Source of the DNA: Clostridiales bacterium
Lineage (GTDB): Bacteria > Bacillota_E > Sulfobacillia > Sulfobacillales > JAIMBI01
Reading direction: 5' to 3'
NCBI GenBank assembly: GCA_027318915.1
Contig: DAHVOH010000055.1
Span: forward strand, 1 to 22,801
Length of the DNA stretch: 22,801 nucleotides
Each line of letters starts with the position of its first letter. The first letter of the stretch is position 1. Below, one piece after another: positions 1-8,238 of the stretch. The notes under the pieces were generated by a model, which saw only the letters and a list, made by a program, of their open reading frames with translations, did no database searches and was not told where the DNA came from. Both the position numbers and the translations under genes were made by a program.

Positions 1-1613
1 TGCAGGCGGTGGGGATTCGGTTGGTGTCCCCGGTGGTGGATCTCACCAACTATGTCATGTGGGAAACGGGCCAGCCGCTGCATGCCTTTGACGCCGACCG
101 GGTGCGGCTGCCCATCGTCGTGCGGCTGGCGGAGACCGGCGAAGCGCTGACCCTGCTGGACGGGCGGCGGGTGGTCCTGACCGCCGACGACCTGGTGATT
201 GCCGACCAGGGAGGGCCGTTGGCCTTGGCCGGGGTGATGGGGGGTCGGGATTCGGCCATCGGGCCCGACACGCGGCGCATTCTGGTCGAATCGGCCCACT
301 TTGCCGCAGCCGGCATCTACCGCACGTCGCGGCGGCACGGCCTGCCCACGGATGCCGCCGAGCGCTTCTTCCGCGGCACCGACCCGGAGTGTCTGACGGC
401 CGCCCTCCATCGTCTGTGGAGGGCTTGGCCGGGCGGGCCGACGGCGGCGCCGACGGCTTGGGTAGCCGGTGGGCCGCCGCCCCGGCGCCGGGTTCCCTTC
501 GACGGCGACCGCATTCGGCGCCTGTTGGGGGGCGCCTGGTCGGACGCCGAGCTGGAGGCGGACCTCGCCCGCCTGGGGCTTCGGCGGGAGGGGGAGTGGG
601 TGGTGGTGCCCGGGTTTCGCCCCGACATCGAAGGGGTGGCGGACTTGGCCGAAGAGGTGGGCCGCATGGAGGGCCTGGACGCCATCCCCGAAACCATGCC
701 GGCCGCAAGCGGCATGGCGCGGATCGACCCGGACGCGGCCCACCGCGATGCGGTCCGCGACTTGCTGGTGGCGGCGGGATACGACGAAGTGATGACGCGG
801 AGCTTGATTGCTCAGGATGCCGCCGCTGCGCTGCACCTGGAGGATCCCGTCCACCGGGTCGCCAACCCGCTGCGGGAAGAGGAGTCGGTCCTGCGCGCGT
901 CGCTGCTGCCGGGCCTGATGCAGACGCTTCAATTCAACCGCAACCGCAGCATCGAGGCGCAGTCCCTGTTTGAGGTGGGCGCGGTCTACCGAGGCACCGC
1001 CGCCGAGCCGGCCCAGGTCTGGCAGCTGGGGGTGGTGGCCACCCTGGGCACCCGGCGCGAGCTGCACGGCGGCCGGACGGTCGGGGTCTACGATCTGACC
1101 GGGCTGGTGGACGGCTTGGCTCGCCGGCTGCACTGGTCCGTCCGGCGTGAGCCCGGAGGCGACGTGCCGTGGCTGCATCCCGGCCGCAGCCAGAGCATCG
1201 TGTTGGGCGCGGATCGCATCGGCGCGGTGGGCGAGCTGCATCCGGCGCTGGCCGACCAATGGCGGGTGCCGCCGCTGGCCGTGCTCCTGCTGGATATTCC
1301 GCCGGCGGTTCCGGTGGGGCTGACCACGGTCGCGCGACCGTCCCGATTTCCGGCGGTGGTTCGCGACCTGAGTCTGCTGTGGCCGCCGGGCGCGGCGTGG
1401 GCCGCCGCGGACGCCGCCATCCGCGCGGCCGGCGGGCCGTGGCTCGAGCAGGTGCGGCCCTTCGACCGGTTCGCCGGGGACTTTGGGACGTCGCTCGCCG
1501 TCTCGCTGACCTTTCAAGCCGAGGATCGCACGTTGACGGAGCCGGAGGTGGACCGGGCGGTCGAGCGGATTTTGGACGCCCTGGCGGCACTCGACATTCG
1601 TCTGCGCCGCTGA
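1..1613 (+). CDS. pheT: Phenylalanine--tRNA ligase beta subunit (5' end cut off by window)
   Basis: Beta subunit of the alpha2-beta2 cytosolic phenylalanyl-tRNA synthetase, which charges tRNA-Phe. The reading frame enters the window from position 3, so about 260 N-terminal residues (the EMAP-type tRNA-binding domain and the start of B3/B4) lie upstream; a GTG at 9 is internal, not a start. Of the 536 visible residues, 1-140 are the rest of the B3/B4 editing domain (TNYVM, GQPLHAFD, AGVMGG). Residues 155-230 are the B5 domain with the FRPDIEGVADLAEEVGR signature (D208, E217, E218). Next comes the catalytic-like core (ANPLREEESVLRASLLPGL), and the last 90 residues form the FDX-ACB anticodon-binding domain (RFPAVVRDLSLLW). 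The usual RFERGVD motif reads RFFRGTD here. Downstream zapA follows in the order typical of Bacillota. Identification is secure. Confidence 0.97.
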   Translation, partial: QAVGIRLVSPVVDLTNYVMWETGQPLHAFDADRVRLPIVVRLAETGEALTLLDGRRVVLTADDLVIADQGGPLALAGVMGGRDSAIGPDTRRILVESAHFAAAGIYRTSRRHGLPTDAAERFFRGTDPECLTAALHRLWRAWPGGPTAAPTAWVAGGPPPRRRVPFDGDRIRRLLGGAWSDAELEADLARLGLRREGEWVVVPGFRPDIEGVADLAEEVGRMEGLDAIPETMPAASGMARIDPDAAHRDAVRDLLVAAGYDEVMTRSLIAQDAAAALHLEDPVHRVANPLREEESVLRASLLPGLMQTLQFNRNRSIEAQSLFEVGAVYRGTAAEPAQVWQLGVVATLGTRRELHGGRTVGVYDLTGLVDGLARRLHWSVRREPGGDVPWLHPGRSQSIVLGADRIGAVGELHPALADQWRVPPLAVLLLDIPPAVPVGLTTVARPSRFPAVVRDLSLLWPPGAAWAAADAAIRAAGGPWLEQVRPFDRFAGDFGTSLAVSLTFQAEDRTLTEPEVDRAVERILDALAALDIRLRR

Positions 1614-1624
1614 GGCGTCGACGA

Positions 1625-1657
1625 ATTTCGCAAGAAATCCCTGCCAAATCGGGAGGG
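1625..1657 (+). other. Two small hairpins between pheT and zapA
   Basis: ATTTC (1625-1629) and GAAAT (1634-1638) form a perfect stem closed by a GCAA tetraloop. Just after it, CCCT (1640-1643) can pair with AGGG (1654-1657) around an inner CC/GG pair, and TTT follows. The second hairpin could act as a weak terminator or attenuator between the two genes. Both are short, so function is uncertain. Confidence 0.3.
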
Positions 1658-1711
1658 TTTCGGGCGGACCGTCGAGAAGTGACACGAAAAGCCTCGAAAA
1701 GAGGGTTTTCG

Positions 1712-1993
1712 TTGGGCGACATCACGCGGGTCACGGTGGCCATCTACGGGGAGGACTATCCCCTGCGCAGCGACCAATCGGAAGAGATGGTGCAGGCCTT
1801 GGGCCGTATGGTGGACAATCGCATGCGGGCGCTGGCCGGACGGCATCCCCGGGTCCCCCAGGGACGCTTGGCCGTGCTGACCGCGTTGACGCTCGCCGAA
1901 GAGTTGATGAAGCTCAGGGCCGAGCACGAAGAGACCGTCAACGCGCTCCAGGCTCGTTGGCGGCGGGAGTCCAAGGGCTCCGGCACCCGCTGA
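1712..1993 (+). CDS. zapA: Cell division protein ZapA
   Basis: Predicted 93-residue ZapA, a cytoplasmic protein that binds FtsZ and bundles protofilaments at the division ring. The N-terminal strand reads ITRVTVAIYGEDYPLRSD, close to the family pattern (RVTVxIxGxxYxL). It is followed by a region containing QALGRMVDNRMRAL and an alanine/leucine-rich C-terminal helix (LAVLTALTLAEELMKLRAEHEE) that would form the dimeric coiled coil. The TTG start at 1712 was chosen because GAGGG lies at 1701-1705 with 6 bases of spacing and the conserved strand begins right after it. An in-frame GTG at 1679 has no good ribosome binding site. The position between pheT and mutS2 matches many Bacillota, although the cvpA gene often seen there is absent. 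Confidence 0.9.
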   Translation: MGDITRVTVAIYGEDYPLRSDQSEEMVQALGRMVDNRMRALAGRHPRVPQGRLAVLTALTLAEELMKLRAEHEETVNALQARWRRESKGSGTR

Positions 1994-2123
1994 GCGCCCG
2001 ACGCGCGGCCGTTCCGTGCCGGCGGGTCGGCCGGCCGCCCGCAGGCCGCGTTTAGGTCGTGGTGTGACGCGGCCATCATGCCCCGGATCGGATCAGCACC
2101 TGCGGTTGCGATAGACTGAGCGT

Positions 2124-2153
2124 ACCGAGTCCGGCCGGCGGTCCCGGTTTTTT
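2124..2153 (+). terminator. Weak hairpin plus T6 between zapA and mutS2
   Basis: The 209-base gap 1994-2202 contains a T6 run (2148-2153), striking in such GC-rich DNA. Only short stems precede it: ACCG 2124-2127 with CGGT 2139-2142, or CCGG 2131-2134 with CCGG 2144-2147. It may be a weak intrinsic terminator after pheT-zapA. A poor -10-like TAGACT (2112-2117) lies just upstream with no convincing -35 box. Nothing else was recognised in the gap. Confidence 0.25.
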
Positions 2154-2202
2154 CGGTGTGCCGCGGCGGAAGCGCCGTGGAGAAAGGAGCGCGGACGTCT
2201 TC

Positions 2203-4536
2203 GTGAACCGGCATGCGTTGGAGCGGTTGGAATGGGGGACGGTGCTCGAACAGCTGGCGGCGCGGGCGCAGCTGGACGAGGCGCGAGAGCGCCTGCGGGC
2301 GCTTGGTCCCGATCCGCGGGCCGACTGGCTGCACGAGCGCCAGGCGCTGTTTGACGCGGTGGCGACGAGCTCCGTGCGCCGGCTCGCGCTGGCCGGCGCG
2401 CATGACCTCCGCCCGTTCGTGGAGGACGCCGGCAAAGGGATGAGGCTGGAGCCGGAGGCGCTTTTGGCGATCGCGCGCACCATTGCCCGCGGGCAGGCGA
2501 TGACGGAGGCGCTCCGGGAGGCGGATCGGCCGGTCCTGACGGCGCATTTTGGCCGCTTCGGGGCTCCGCTGGCTCTGGCCCGGGACATCGGGCTCGCGAT
2601 TGATGACGAAGGCGCCGTGCGCGACACCGCCAGTCCGGCGCTGAACGACATCCGCCGGCGGATGGTGACCACGCGGCGGGAGATTGACGCCATCTTCGAT
2701 CGCATCATGCAGGCGCCGGCGTGGGCGCCCTATCTGCAGGAGAACCTGGTGACGATTCGCAACGGGCGGCGGGTCGTGCCCGTGAAGCATGCGCATCGCC
2801 ACCAGGTGCCGGGCGTGGTCCACGACCAGTCGGGCAGCGGTCAGACCGTGTTCGTGGAGCCGATGGCGGTGGTGGAGCGCCAGAATCTGCTCGTGGAGCT
2901 GGCCGGCGACGAGGCGGCCGAAATTGATCGCATCCTCCGCCGGCTGTCGCAGGCGGTGGCGGCGGCGGCCGACACCCTGGTCGGCCTCTCGGGAAGCCTG
3001 GCCGGTCTGGAGGAGCTGTTGGCGGCCGCCCGCTGGGCCGACGCCCAGGGCGCCGTCCTGCCCCAATTGGGCGGGGACATCCTGGAACTGGATGCGGCCC
3101 GCCATCCGCTCCTGGCGGATCCGGTGCCGCTCTCGCTCACCGTGGGCGGATCCCGTCCGGTCCTCGTCATTACCGGCCCCAACACCGGCGGCAAGACGGT
3201 CGCTCTCAAATGCACCGGCCTCGTGGTGGCGCTGGCGCTGGCCGGCCTGCCGGTCCCGGCGCGGTCGGCCCGCGTGCCGATTTACCGCGACCTGCTGGCC
3301 GACATCGGCGACGAGCAGAGCCTGGAGCAGAGTCTCTCCACGTTTTCCGGCCATCTGGCCCAACTGGTGCCCATGGTGGAGGCGGCCGGGCCGGAGACCC
3401 TGCTGTTGGTGGACGAGATTGGAGCCGGGACCGACCCGGATGAGGGGTCGGCTCTGGCGGTGGCGCTGATTGAGCATTTGCGCGCCCGCGGCGCCACCCT
3501 GTTGGTCACGACCCACTTCGCTCGGGTCAAAGTCCTGGCGTATCAGGATCCGGGTCTGGAAAACGCGCATGTCGAATTTGATCCCGAAACCCTGAGCCCC
3601 ACCTACCGTCTGGTCATGGGACAGGCCGGGTCGTCCCAGGCGCTTCATATGGCCGAACGCCTGGGCCTGCGGGCCGAGGTGCTGGAGCGTGCGCGGGCAC
3701 TCCGGGGCCAGGATCCGCTGCGGGTGGAGGAAGCGCTGACCCGGGTCAATGAGTTGGAACGCTCCCTGCGCCGGCAAGAGGCGGAGCTGGCTCGGGCCGA
3801 AGTCGCCCTGGAGCGCGCCCGCGCCGAGCTGGAGCGCATGCGGCGGGAAGGCGAGGCGCGGCGCCGGGAGGAGTGGGAGCGCGCCCGGCGCGGCTGGCAG
3901 GAGACCGTCGCCGAGTTCCGGCGGCAGGCGGACGCGGTATTGAGCCAAGCCCGGGCGGCCGGCCGCGCCGAGCGCGAACAGGCCTTAGAGGCGTTGCGGC
4001 GGGAGATGCGGCGATGGGGCGAGGTGGAGCCGCCGCGGCCCTCCGGGGAGGAATCCGGCGCCGGCGACCGCTCCCCCGCCGGCGCGGGTCCCATCCGTCC
4101 GGGCATGTGGGTCCTGGGCCATCTGCTGGCTGAGCCGGGGCAAGTGCTGGGCGTGGAGGGCCCGATGGCGACGGTGGAAGCGGGCACGCTGCGGCTCAAA
4201 GTGCCGGTCGCGGAGCTTCGCCCGGCATCCGGCCCGCCCGCACCGCGCCGCGCCCGGGCGGAGCGGCGGCCAGTCGCGCCGGCCGTCAGCCTGGAGTGCG
4301 ATCTGCGGGGGATGACGGCGCTGGAGGCGGTGGATGAGGTGGACCGCTATCTGGACCGGGCCCTCGCGGCCGGTCTGCCGCTGGTGCGCATCGTGCACGG
4401 CAAGGGCACGGGGGCGCTCCGGCGGGCGGTGCAGGAATATTTGCGCGACCATCCCGCCGTGCTGGACTTTCGCCTGGGCGAGGCGGCCGAAGGCGGAGAC
4501 GGGGCCACGGTGGTGCATCTTTCCGGCGGCGCCTGA
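2203..4536 (+). CDS. mutS2: Endonuclease MutS2
   Basis: MutS2 is a MutS-like ATPase with a C-terminal Smr nuclease domain; it acts on recombination intermediates and, in Bacillus, on collided ribosomes. From a GTG at 2203 the protein is 777 residues, matching the family's usual length near 785. The N-terminal part (RHALERLEWGTVLEQLAARA) aligns with the family start. The core carries Walker A GPNTGGKT (325-332) and Walker B LLLVDEIGAGTDPDEG (D404, E405). A long charged coiled coil follows, then a basic linker and an Smr domain with DLRG and HGKGTGALR (H732), ending GGDGATVVHL. The start is uncertain: AAAGGAG ends at 2189, 13 bases before the GTG, which is long. A GTG at 2158 would add 15 arginine-rich residues and has no visible ribosome binding site. 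The mismatch-recognition domain of MutS is absent, as expected. Confidence 0.96.
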   Translation: MNRHALERLEWGTVLEQLAARAQLDEARERLRALGPDPRADWLHERQALFDAVATSSVRRLALAGAHDLRPFVEDAGKGMRLEPEALLAIARTIARGQAMTEALREADRPVLTAHFGRFGAPLALARDIGLAIDDEGAVRDTASPALNDIRRRMVTTRREIDAIFDRIMQAPAWAPYLQENLVTIRNGRRVVPVKHAHRHQVPGVVHDQSGSGQTVFVEPMAVVERQNLLVELAGDEAAEIDRILRRLSQAVAAAADTLVGLSGSLAGLEELLAAARWADAQGAVLPQLGGDILELDAARHPLLADPVPLSLTVGGSRPVLVITGPNTGGKTVALKCTGLVVALALAGLPVPARSARVPIYRDLLADIGDEQSLEQSLSTFSGHLAQLVPMVEAAGPETLLLVDEIGAGTDPDEGSALAVALIEHLRARGATLLVTTHFARVKVLAYQDPGLENAHVEFDPETLSPTYRLVMGQAGSSQALHMAERLGLRAEVLERARALRGQDPLRVEEALTRVNELERSLRRQEAELARAEVALERARAELERMRREGEARRREEWERARRGWQETVAEFRRQADAVLSQARAAGRAEREQALEALRREMRRWGEVEPPRPSGEESGAGDRSPAGAGPIRPGMWVLGHLLAEPGQVLGVEGPMATVEAGTLRLKVPVAELRPASGPPAPRRARAERRPVAPAVSLECDLRGMTALEAVDEVDRYLDRALAAGLPLVRIVHGKGTGALRRAVQEYLRDHPAVLDFRLGEAAEGGDGATVVHLSGGA

Positions 4537-4724
4537 GCTTCTCAGGGTTGTTGGCCTATGTTTCAATGAGGAATGGATTGCCGGAGCGGGTTGACCGGCG
4601 GGCGCCGCGCCCGGTCGGCCGGGGAAGCGCCGCCCGCGCCGGGTCGGCGGCAGAGCCGAAGGGTGCCGGCCGGGTCGCGGCCACCGTTCGCGGAACAGAT
4701 TTTAGGCGGTTTGAGGTGACGGCA

Positions 4725-5459
4725 TTGGCGGCACGGGATGAGGAGTTGCTGGGGTGGCGGCGTCTTGAGGAGGGCCGGCTGGATGAGGCGGAAGGGCATT
4801 TTCGACGGTCCCTGGAGATGGATCCGGCCCGCGTGGACGCGCTGAACGGCCTCGGTAGCGTCTATCTCAGTTGGGATGAACTGGACGAGGCGGCGGAGCT
4901 GTTTCAGATGGCCATCGCCATGGCGGAGCCGGCACTGCCGCGTCGGCGGCGCCGCACCGGCTGGCAGGATCCGACGCTGCGCCCGTATCTGCGCGCCCTT
5001 TACTCACTGGCCATGACCCGGATTCGCCGCGGTGCGGTGGAGGATGCCGTGTATCCGCTGGAGGAGCTGATTGGCTGGGATGGCGCCGGCCTGGACGGCG
5101 AGGCCTACCTGTTGCTGGGCCAGTGCCGCCAGCGCCTCGGTTTTGTGGTCGATGCCCACGCCTGCTACGAGAAGGCCCGGGTCAAACATGTCCACGCATG
5201 GTATCTTTACGGCCTGACCGCGTATCTGCTGGGACGCCACGACGAGGCGGCGCGAAGTTTCAAGACGGCAGCCGCGCTTCTGCCCGAGGTGGCGCCGCTG
5301 CTGGCCTTTTACCCCCGGGTGCGCGGATTTCCGGGCCGCGGCGGGGACGCCCACCGGCACGCCGTCAAGTTTGTGGAGGCGACCGTGAGTCTCTGGAGCG
5401 ATGAGAGCCAGGCGTTCCTGCGTGACGTGCTCTACCCCGCCGAGGCGGCGATGCCGTAG
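4725..5459 (+). CDS. Tetratricopeptide-repeat protein of unknown role
   Basis: Predicted 244-residue soluble protein made largely of TPR-like helical pairs. The clearest repeat is near the N-terminus (GRLDEAEGHFRRSLEMDP followed by LNGLGSVYLSWDELDEAAEL). Others sit around GAVEDAVYPLEEL, YLLLGQCRQRLGFVVDAHA and YLLGRHDEAARSFKTAAALL. No signal peptide, membrane segment or catalytic motif is visible, so it is probably an adaptor for protein-protein contacts. The TTG at 4725 was chosen because GAGGTGA lies at 4713-4719, 5 bases upstream. A GTG at 4716 is a second choice, and the open frame upstream to 4548 is arginine-rich and reads like non-coding sequence. It sits 188 bases after mutS2 and 34 bases before the ThiF-like gene, so it may share that transcript. 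I do not recognise a named family. Confidence 0.8.
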   Translation: MAARDEELLGWRRLEEGRLDEAEGHFRRSLEMDPARVDALNGLGSVYLSWDELDEAAELFQMAIAMAEPALPRRRRRTGWQDPTLRPYLRALYSLAMTRIRRGAVEDAVYPLEELIGWDGAGLDGEAYLLLGQCRQRLGFVVDAHACYEKARVKHVHAWYLYGLTAYLLGRHDEAARSFKTAAALLPEVAPLLAFYPRVRGFPGRGGDAHRHAVKFVEATVSLWSDESQAFLRDVLYPAEAAMP

Positions 5460-5493
5460 GACGGGTCCGGGCGAAAGTCGGAGGCGAGGGGCG

Positions 5494-6126
5494 ATGGAAG
5501 CCGCGGTGGTGGGATTGGGGGCCTTGGGCACCCCGGCGGCGTGGCTGCTGGCCGACCTGGGGTGGCATTTGCGCCTCATCGACGCCGATGTGGTGGCGCT
5601 GTCCAATCTGCCCCGCCAGGTGCTGTATGGTCCCGACGATGTCGGGCGATCCAAGGCCGCCGTATTGGCCGAACGTCTGGGCGCCGGCGCGGTGGCGGTC
5701 GGGGCGCGCATCGCGGCGGCCAACGTCGATGCGTTGGCCGGCGTGGACCTGGTGGTGGACGGGACGGACAACTGGGCGAGCCGTCTGGTCCTGGACGCCT
5801 GGTGCCGTCGTGCCCGGGTGCCGCTGCTGTTCTTGTCCGCCCTGCGGTGGGAGGGCCAGGCCGCCCTGCTGACGCCCGACGGCCCGTGCCTGCGCTGCCT
5901 GTTCGGCGACGGCCAGGAGGGCCCGGCCTGCTTCGAAGTGGGGTTGGTGGGGCCCGTGGCCGGGGCGGTGGCGGCGATTGGCGTCTCGCTGGTCGAGAGA
6001 TGGCGGGACGGTTCGGCGGAGCCGTTTCTGTGGCTGGTGGACGTGTGGGACGAGGAGGCGGCGGTTCGCCGCGTGCGGCTGACCCACCGCCCCTGTGCGC
6101 ACGGAGGGGTGCTGGATGTGGGATGA
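5494..6126 (+). CDS. Short ThiF/MoeB/HesA-family (E1-like) adenylyltransferase
   Basis: A 210-residue E1-like protein. Family members adenylate the C-terminus of a ubiquitin-like sulfur carrier or another acceptor using ATP. Visible features are the nucleotide loop VVGLGALG (G7-x-G-x-x-G12), LIDADVV (D30), LSNLPRQ (R41, Q42), K54 and DGTDN (residues 89-93). A CLRC zinc knuckle (C132, C135) is followed by C146 in the region equivalent to the conserved cysteine before GVLGP of ThiF and MoeB. Two features are odd. The protein begins directly at the nucleotide-binding strand, so the N-terminal helix carrying the RYxRQ arginine is missing. The second zinc CxxC is reduced to a single cysteine (C201, CAHGG). 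The ATG at 5494 follows GGAGGCGAGGGG. The gene overlaps the next by 11 bases. No ThiS or MoaD partner is encoded nearby, so the substrate is unknown. Confidence 0.85.
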   Translation: MEAAVVGLGALGTPAAWLLADLGWHLRLIDADVVALSNLPRQVLYGPDDVGRSKAAVLAERLGAGAVAVGARIAAANVDALAGVDLVVDGTDNWASRLVLDAWCRRARVPLLFLSALRWEGQAALLTPDGPCLRCLFGDGQEGPACFEVGLVGPVAGAVAAIGVSLVERWRDGSAEPFLWLVDVWDEEAAVRRVRLTHRPCAHGGVLDVG

Positions 6127-6511
6127 CCGTCGGCTGGAATGGTTTTCGCGCGAACTCTTGGTCCGGGAGTTGGACTTTGCCGGGACCGAGCGGCTCTTGG
6201 CGGCCACGGTAGAGGTGGGCGGAGCGGGACCGGGGCCGGACTGGCTGGCCCGCTATTTGGCGGCCGCCGGCCCCGCGGTGGCGCGCGTGGCGGATCCCGA
6301 CCGCCTGTCCTGGAACCGGGCGCGCTATCATATCGAGATGGACGGTGCGGGCGCCTGGTGGCTGGTGCGCGGACCGGGCCGGACCGAGTGGCCCGGGTCG
6401 TCGGCGGCGGCCCTGCGCGTGGCCGCTCTGACGGCGGCCTTGGCCATCAAGTGGATTGGCGCCGGTGAGCGTCCGGCGGAAGGGGCGGAAACACGGTGGC
6501 GGCTGGCATAA
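6116..6511 (+). CDS. Hypothetical protein, 131 residues, coupled to the ThiF-like gene and nadE
   Basis: I do not recognise this protein. It starts at ATG 6116 behind a strong GGAGGGG (6103-6109, 6-base spacing), inside the end of the ThiF-like gene. It ends in TAATG, shared with the NAD+ synthase start, so translation of the three genes is probably coupled. It is acidic at the N-terminus (MWDDRRLEWFSREL), tryptophan-rich and without cysteines, a signal peptide or a clear membrane span. A middle segment (YHIEMDGAGAWWLVRGPG) looks like paired beta strands, followed by an alanine-rich helix (ALRVAALTAALAIKWIGAG). The coding call rests on the ribosome binding site, the tight overlaps at both ends and codon phase consistent with its neighbours. 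The C-terminus lacks a Gly-Gly, so it does not look like a ubiquitin-like sulfur carrier. Confidence 0.75.
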   Translation: MWDDRRLEWFSRELLVRELDFAGTERLLAATVEVGGAGPGPDWLARYLAAAGPAVARVADPDRLSWNRARYHIEMDGAGAWWLVRGPGRTEWPGSSAAALRVAALTAALAIKWIGAGERPAEGAETRWRLA

Positions 6512-8238
6512 TGCGACGCGAGCGGCGCCTGCGGTTGGGTTTGGCGCAGATGAACACCTGGGTGGGACGTCCGCGCCGAAACGCCGATCAGGTGCGGGCC
6601 TGGGCGCGGCGCGCCCAGGCCTTGGGCGTGGACTGGCTCGTGTTTCCCGAGTTGACGCTGTCCGGCTACCCGCCCGAAGACCTTTTGCTGCGGGAAGATT
6701 TTGTCGCGGCGGCCGAATCCGAACTGGCACCGTTGGCCGCGGAGCGCCTGGCGCCGGTGGTGGTGGTGGGGTTGCCGCGCCGGGGTCCGCCGGGATTGCA
6801 GAATGCCGCCGCCGTGCTGGCCGACGGGCGCGTGGCGGGGCTTTACGCCAAACAGCATCTGCCCAACTACGGGGTGTTTGACGAGGCGCGCTACTTCGCG
6901 CCCGGCACGGAGCGCCTGTTGGTGGATTGGGACGGTTGGCGCGTCGGCATCAGCATTTGCGAGGATATGTGGCTGGCCGACGGGCCCTGGCTCGACGACG
7001 CCCGCGCCGGCGCGGACCTCCTGATCAATTTGTCGGCCTCGCCGTTTGAGCGGGGCAAGCCGCGCCAGCGCGACGCCATGCTGGCGACGCGGGCGTTGGA
7101 TGCCGAGGCGTATGTGGCCGCCTGCAATCTGGTGGGGGGCCAGGACGAACTGGTGTTTGACGGCACCTCCGCCGTCTACGGGCCGGACGGCGGCACCTTG
7201 GCGCGCGCTCCCGGCTTCCAGGAGCACCTGCTGGTGGTGGACCTGGAGCCCGGCGTGGCGCGGCATCGGCGCCGCACGGACCGGCGCTGGCGGGGAGCGG
7301 AGCGGGTGGAAACGGGATTGGCGGTGGCGGCCACCGAGGGGCGCCACCCGCCTCTGGAGGCTTTCGCCCCGGCGCCGTTCGGCGGCGATGTCGACGCCTT
7401 GTATGCCGCGCTGACGCTCGGGCTCGGCGACTATGTGGAGAAGAATCACTTCCCGGGGGTGGTGCTGGGACTGTCCGGCGGCATCGACTCATCGGTGGCG
7501 GCGGCGCTGGCCGTCGCGGCGCTCGGGCCCGACCGGGTGCACGGCGTCTTCCTGCCCTCGCGCATCACGGCCGACAGCTCGCGCGAGGACGCGCTGGCGC
7601 TGGCCGGCAATCTCGGCATGGAATGCCGGGAGATTCCCATCGCCGACAGCTTCGCCGCGATGATGGCCGCGCTGGCGCCCCACTTCGGGGACCGGCCCTG
7701 GGATGCCACGGAGGAAAACCTGCAGGCGCGCATTCGGGGTACGCTCTGGATGGCCCTGTCCAACAAGTTTGGCTGGCTGGTGGTGACGACCGGCAACAAG
7801 AGCGAGATGGCGACGGGCTATAGTACGCTGTACGGGGACATGGCGGGCGGGTTTGCCCTGCTCAAGGACGTGTATAAAGAGGATGTGTACCGCCTGGCGG
7901 CCGTGATCAATCGCCGGGACGAGGTGATTCCGGCGCGGGTCCTGACCAAGCCGCCGACGGCCGAGCTGCGGGAGGGGCAGCGCGACGAAGACAGCCTGCC
8001 GCCGTATCCGGTGTTGGACCAGATTTTGCTGGGCTATCTGGAACAGGATTTGTCGCCGTCGGAATTGAAAGCCCGCGGACTGCCGGATGACGCTGTGGAT
8101 TTGGCCGTGCGCTTGGTGAACCGCAACGAGTACAAGCGGCGCCAGGCTCCCGTCGGGGTCAAAGTGAGTGCGCGCGCCTTCGGTCGCGACCGGCGCATGC
8201 CCATCAGCGGGCAGTTTCCTGGGGAAGGGGGTTCATAA
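6511..8238 (+). CDS. nadE: Glutamine-dependent NAD+ synthase
   Basis: Makes NAD+ from deamido-NAD+, ATP and ammonia released from glutamine: the last step of NAD synthesis, in the cytoplasm. The 575-residue protein has both domains of the glutamine-using form. The N-terminal nitrilase-type amidohydrolase carries the catalytic triad E47 (FPELTLSGYPPEDLL), K114 (KQHLPNYG) and C150 (ISICEDMW). The C-terminal ATP pyrophosphatase domain has LSGGIDSS (322-328), NKSEMATGYSTLYGDMAGG and the PPTAELREGQRDEDSLPPY substrate loop. The start is ATG 6511, one base overlapping the previous stop (TAATG). A GTG at 6496 would add five residues and is the alternative. The end is joined to yebC by another TAATG. 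All key residues are present, so the enzyme should be active. Confidence 0.97.
   Translation: MRRERRLRLGLAQMNTWVGRPRRNADQVRAWARRAQALGVDWLVFPELTLSGYPPEDLLLREDFVAAAESELAPLAAERLAPVVVVGLPRRGPPGLQNAAAVLADGRVAGLYAKQHLPNYGVFDEARYFAPGTERLLVDWDGWRVGISICEDMWLADGPWLDDARAGADLLINLSASPFERGKPRQRDAMLATRALDAEAYVAACNLVGGQDELVFDGTSAVYGPDGGTLARAPGFQEHLLVVDLEPGVARHRRRTDRRWRGAERVETGLAVAATEGRHPPLEAFAPAPFGGDVDALYAALTLGLGDYVEKNHFPGVVLGLSGGIDSSVAAALAVAALGPDRVHGVFLPSRITADSSREDALALAGNLGMECREIPIADSFAAMMAALAPHFGDRPWDATEENLQARIRGTLWMALSNKFGWLVVTTGNKSEMATGYSTLYGDMAGGFALLKDVYKEDVYRLAAVINRRDEVIPARVLTKPPTAELREGQRDEDSLPPYPVLDQILLGYLEQDLSPSELKARGLPDDAVDLAVRLVNRNEYKRRQAPVGVKVSARAFGRDRRMPISGQFPGEGGS

Noticed and set aside
1756..3948. 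730-codon minus-strand open frame
   Set aside because: It is antisense to zapA and mutS2. No family motif is seen, and the composition is that of a shadow frame.
4548..4724. N-terminal extension of the TPR protein
   Set aside because: The extra 59 residues are arginine/alanine-rich without TPR character, and a much better ribosome binding site exists for TTG 4725.
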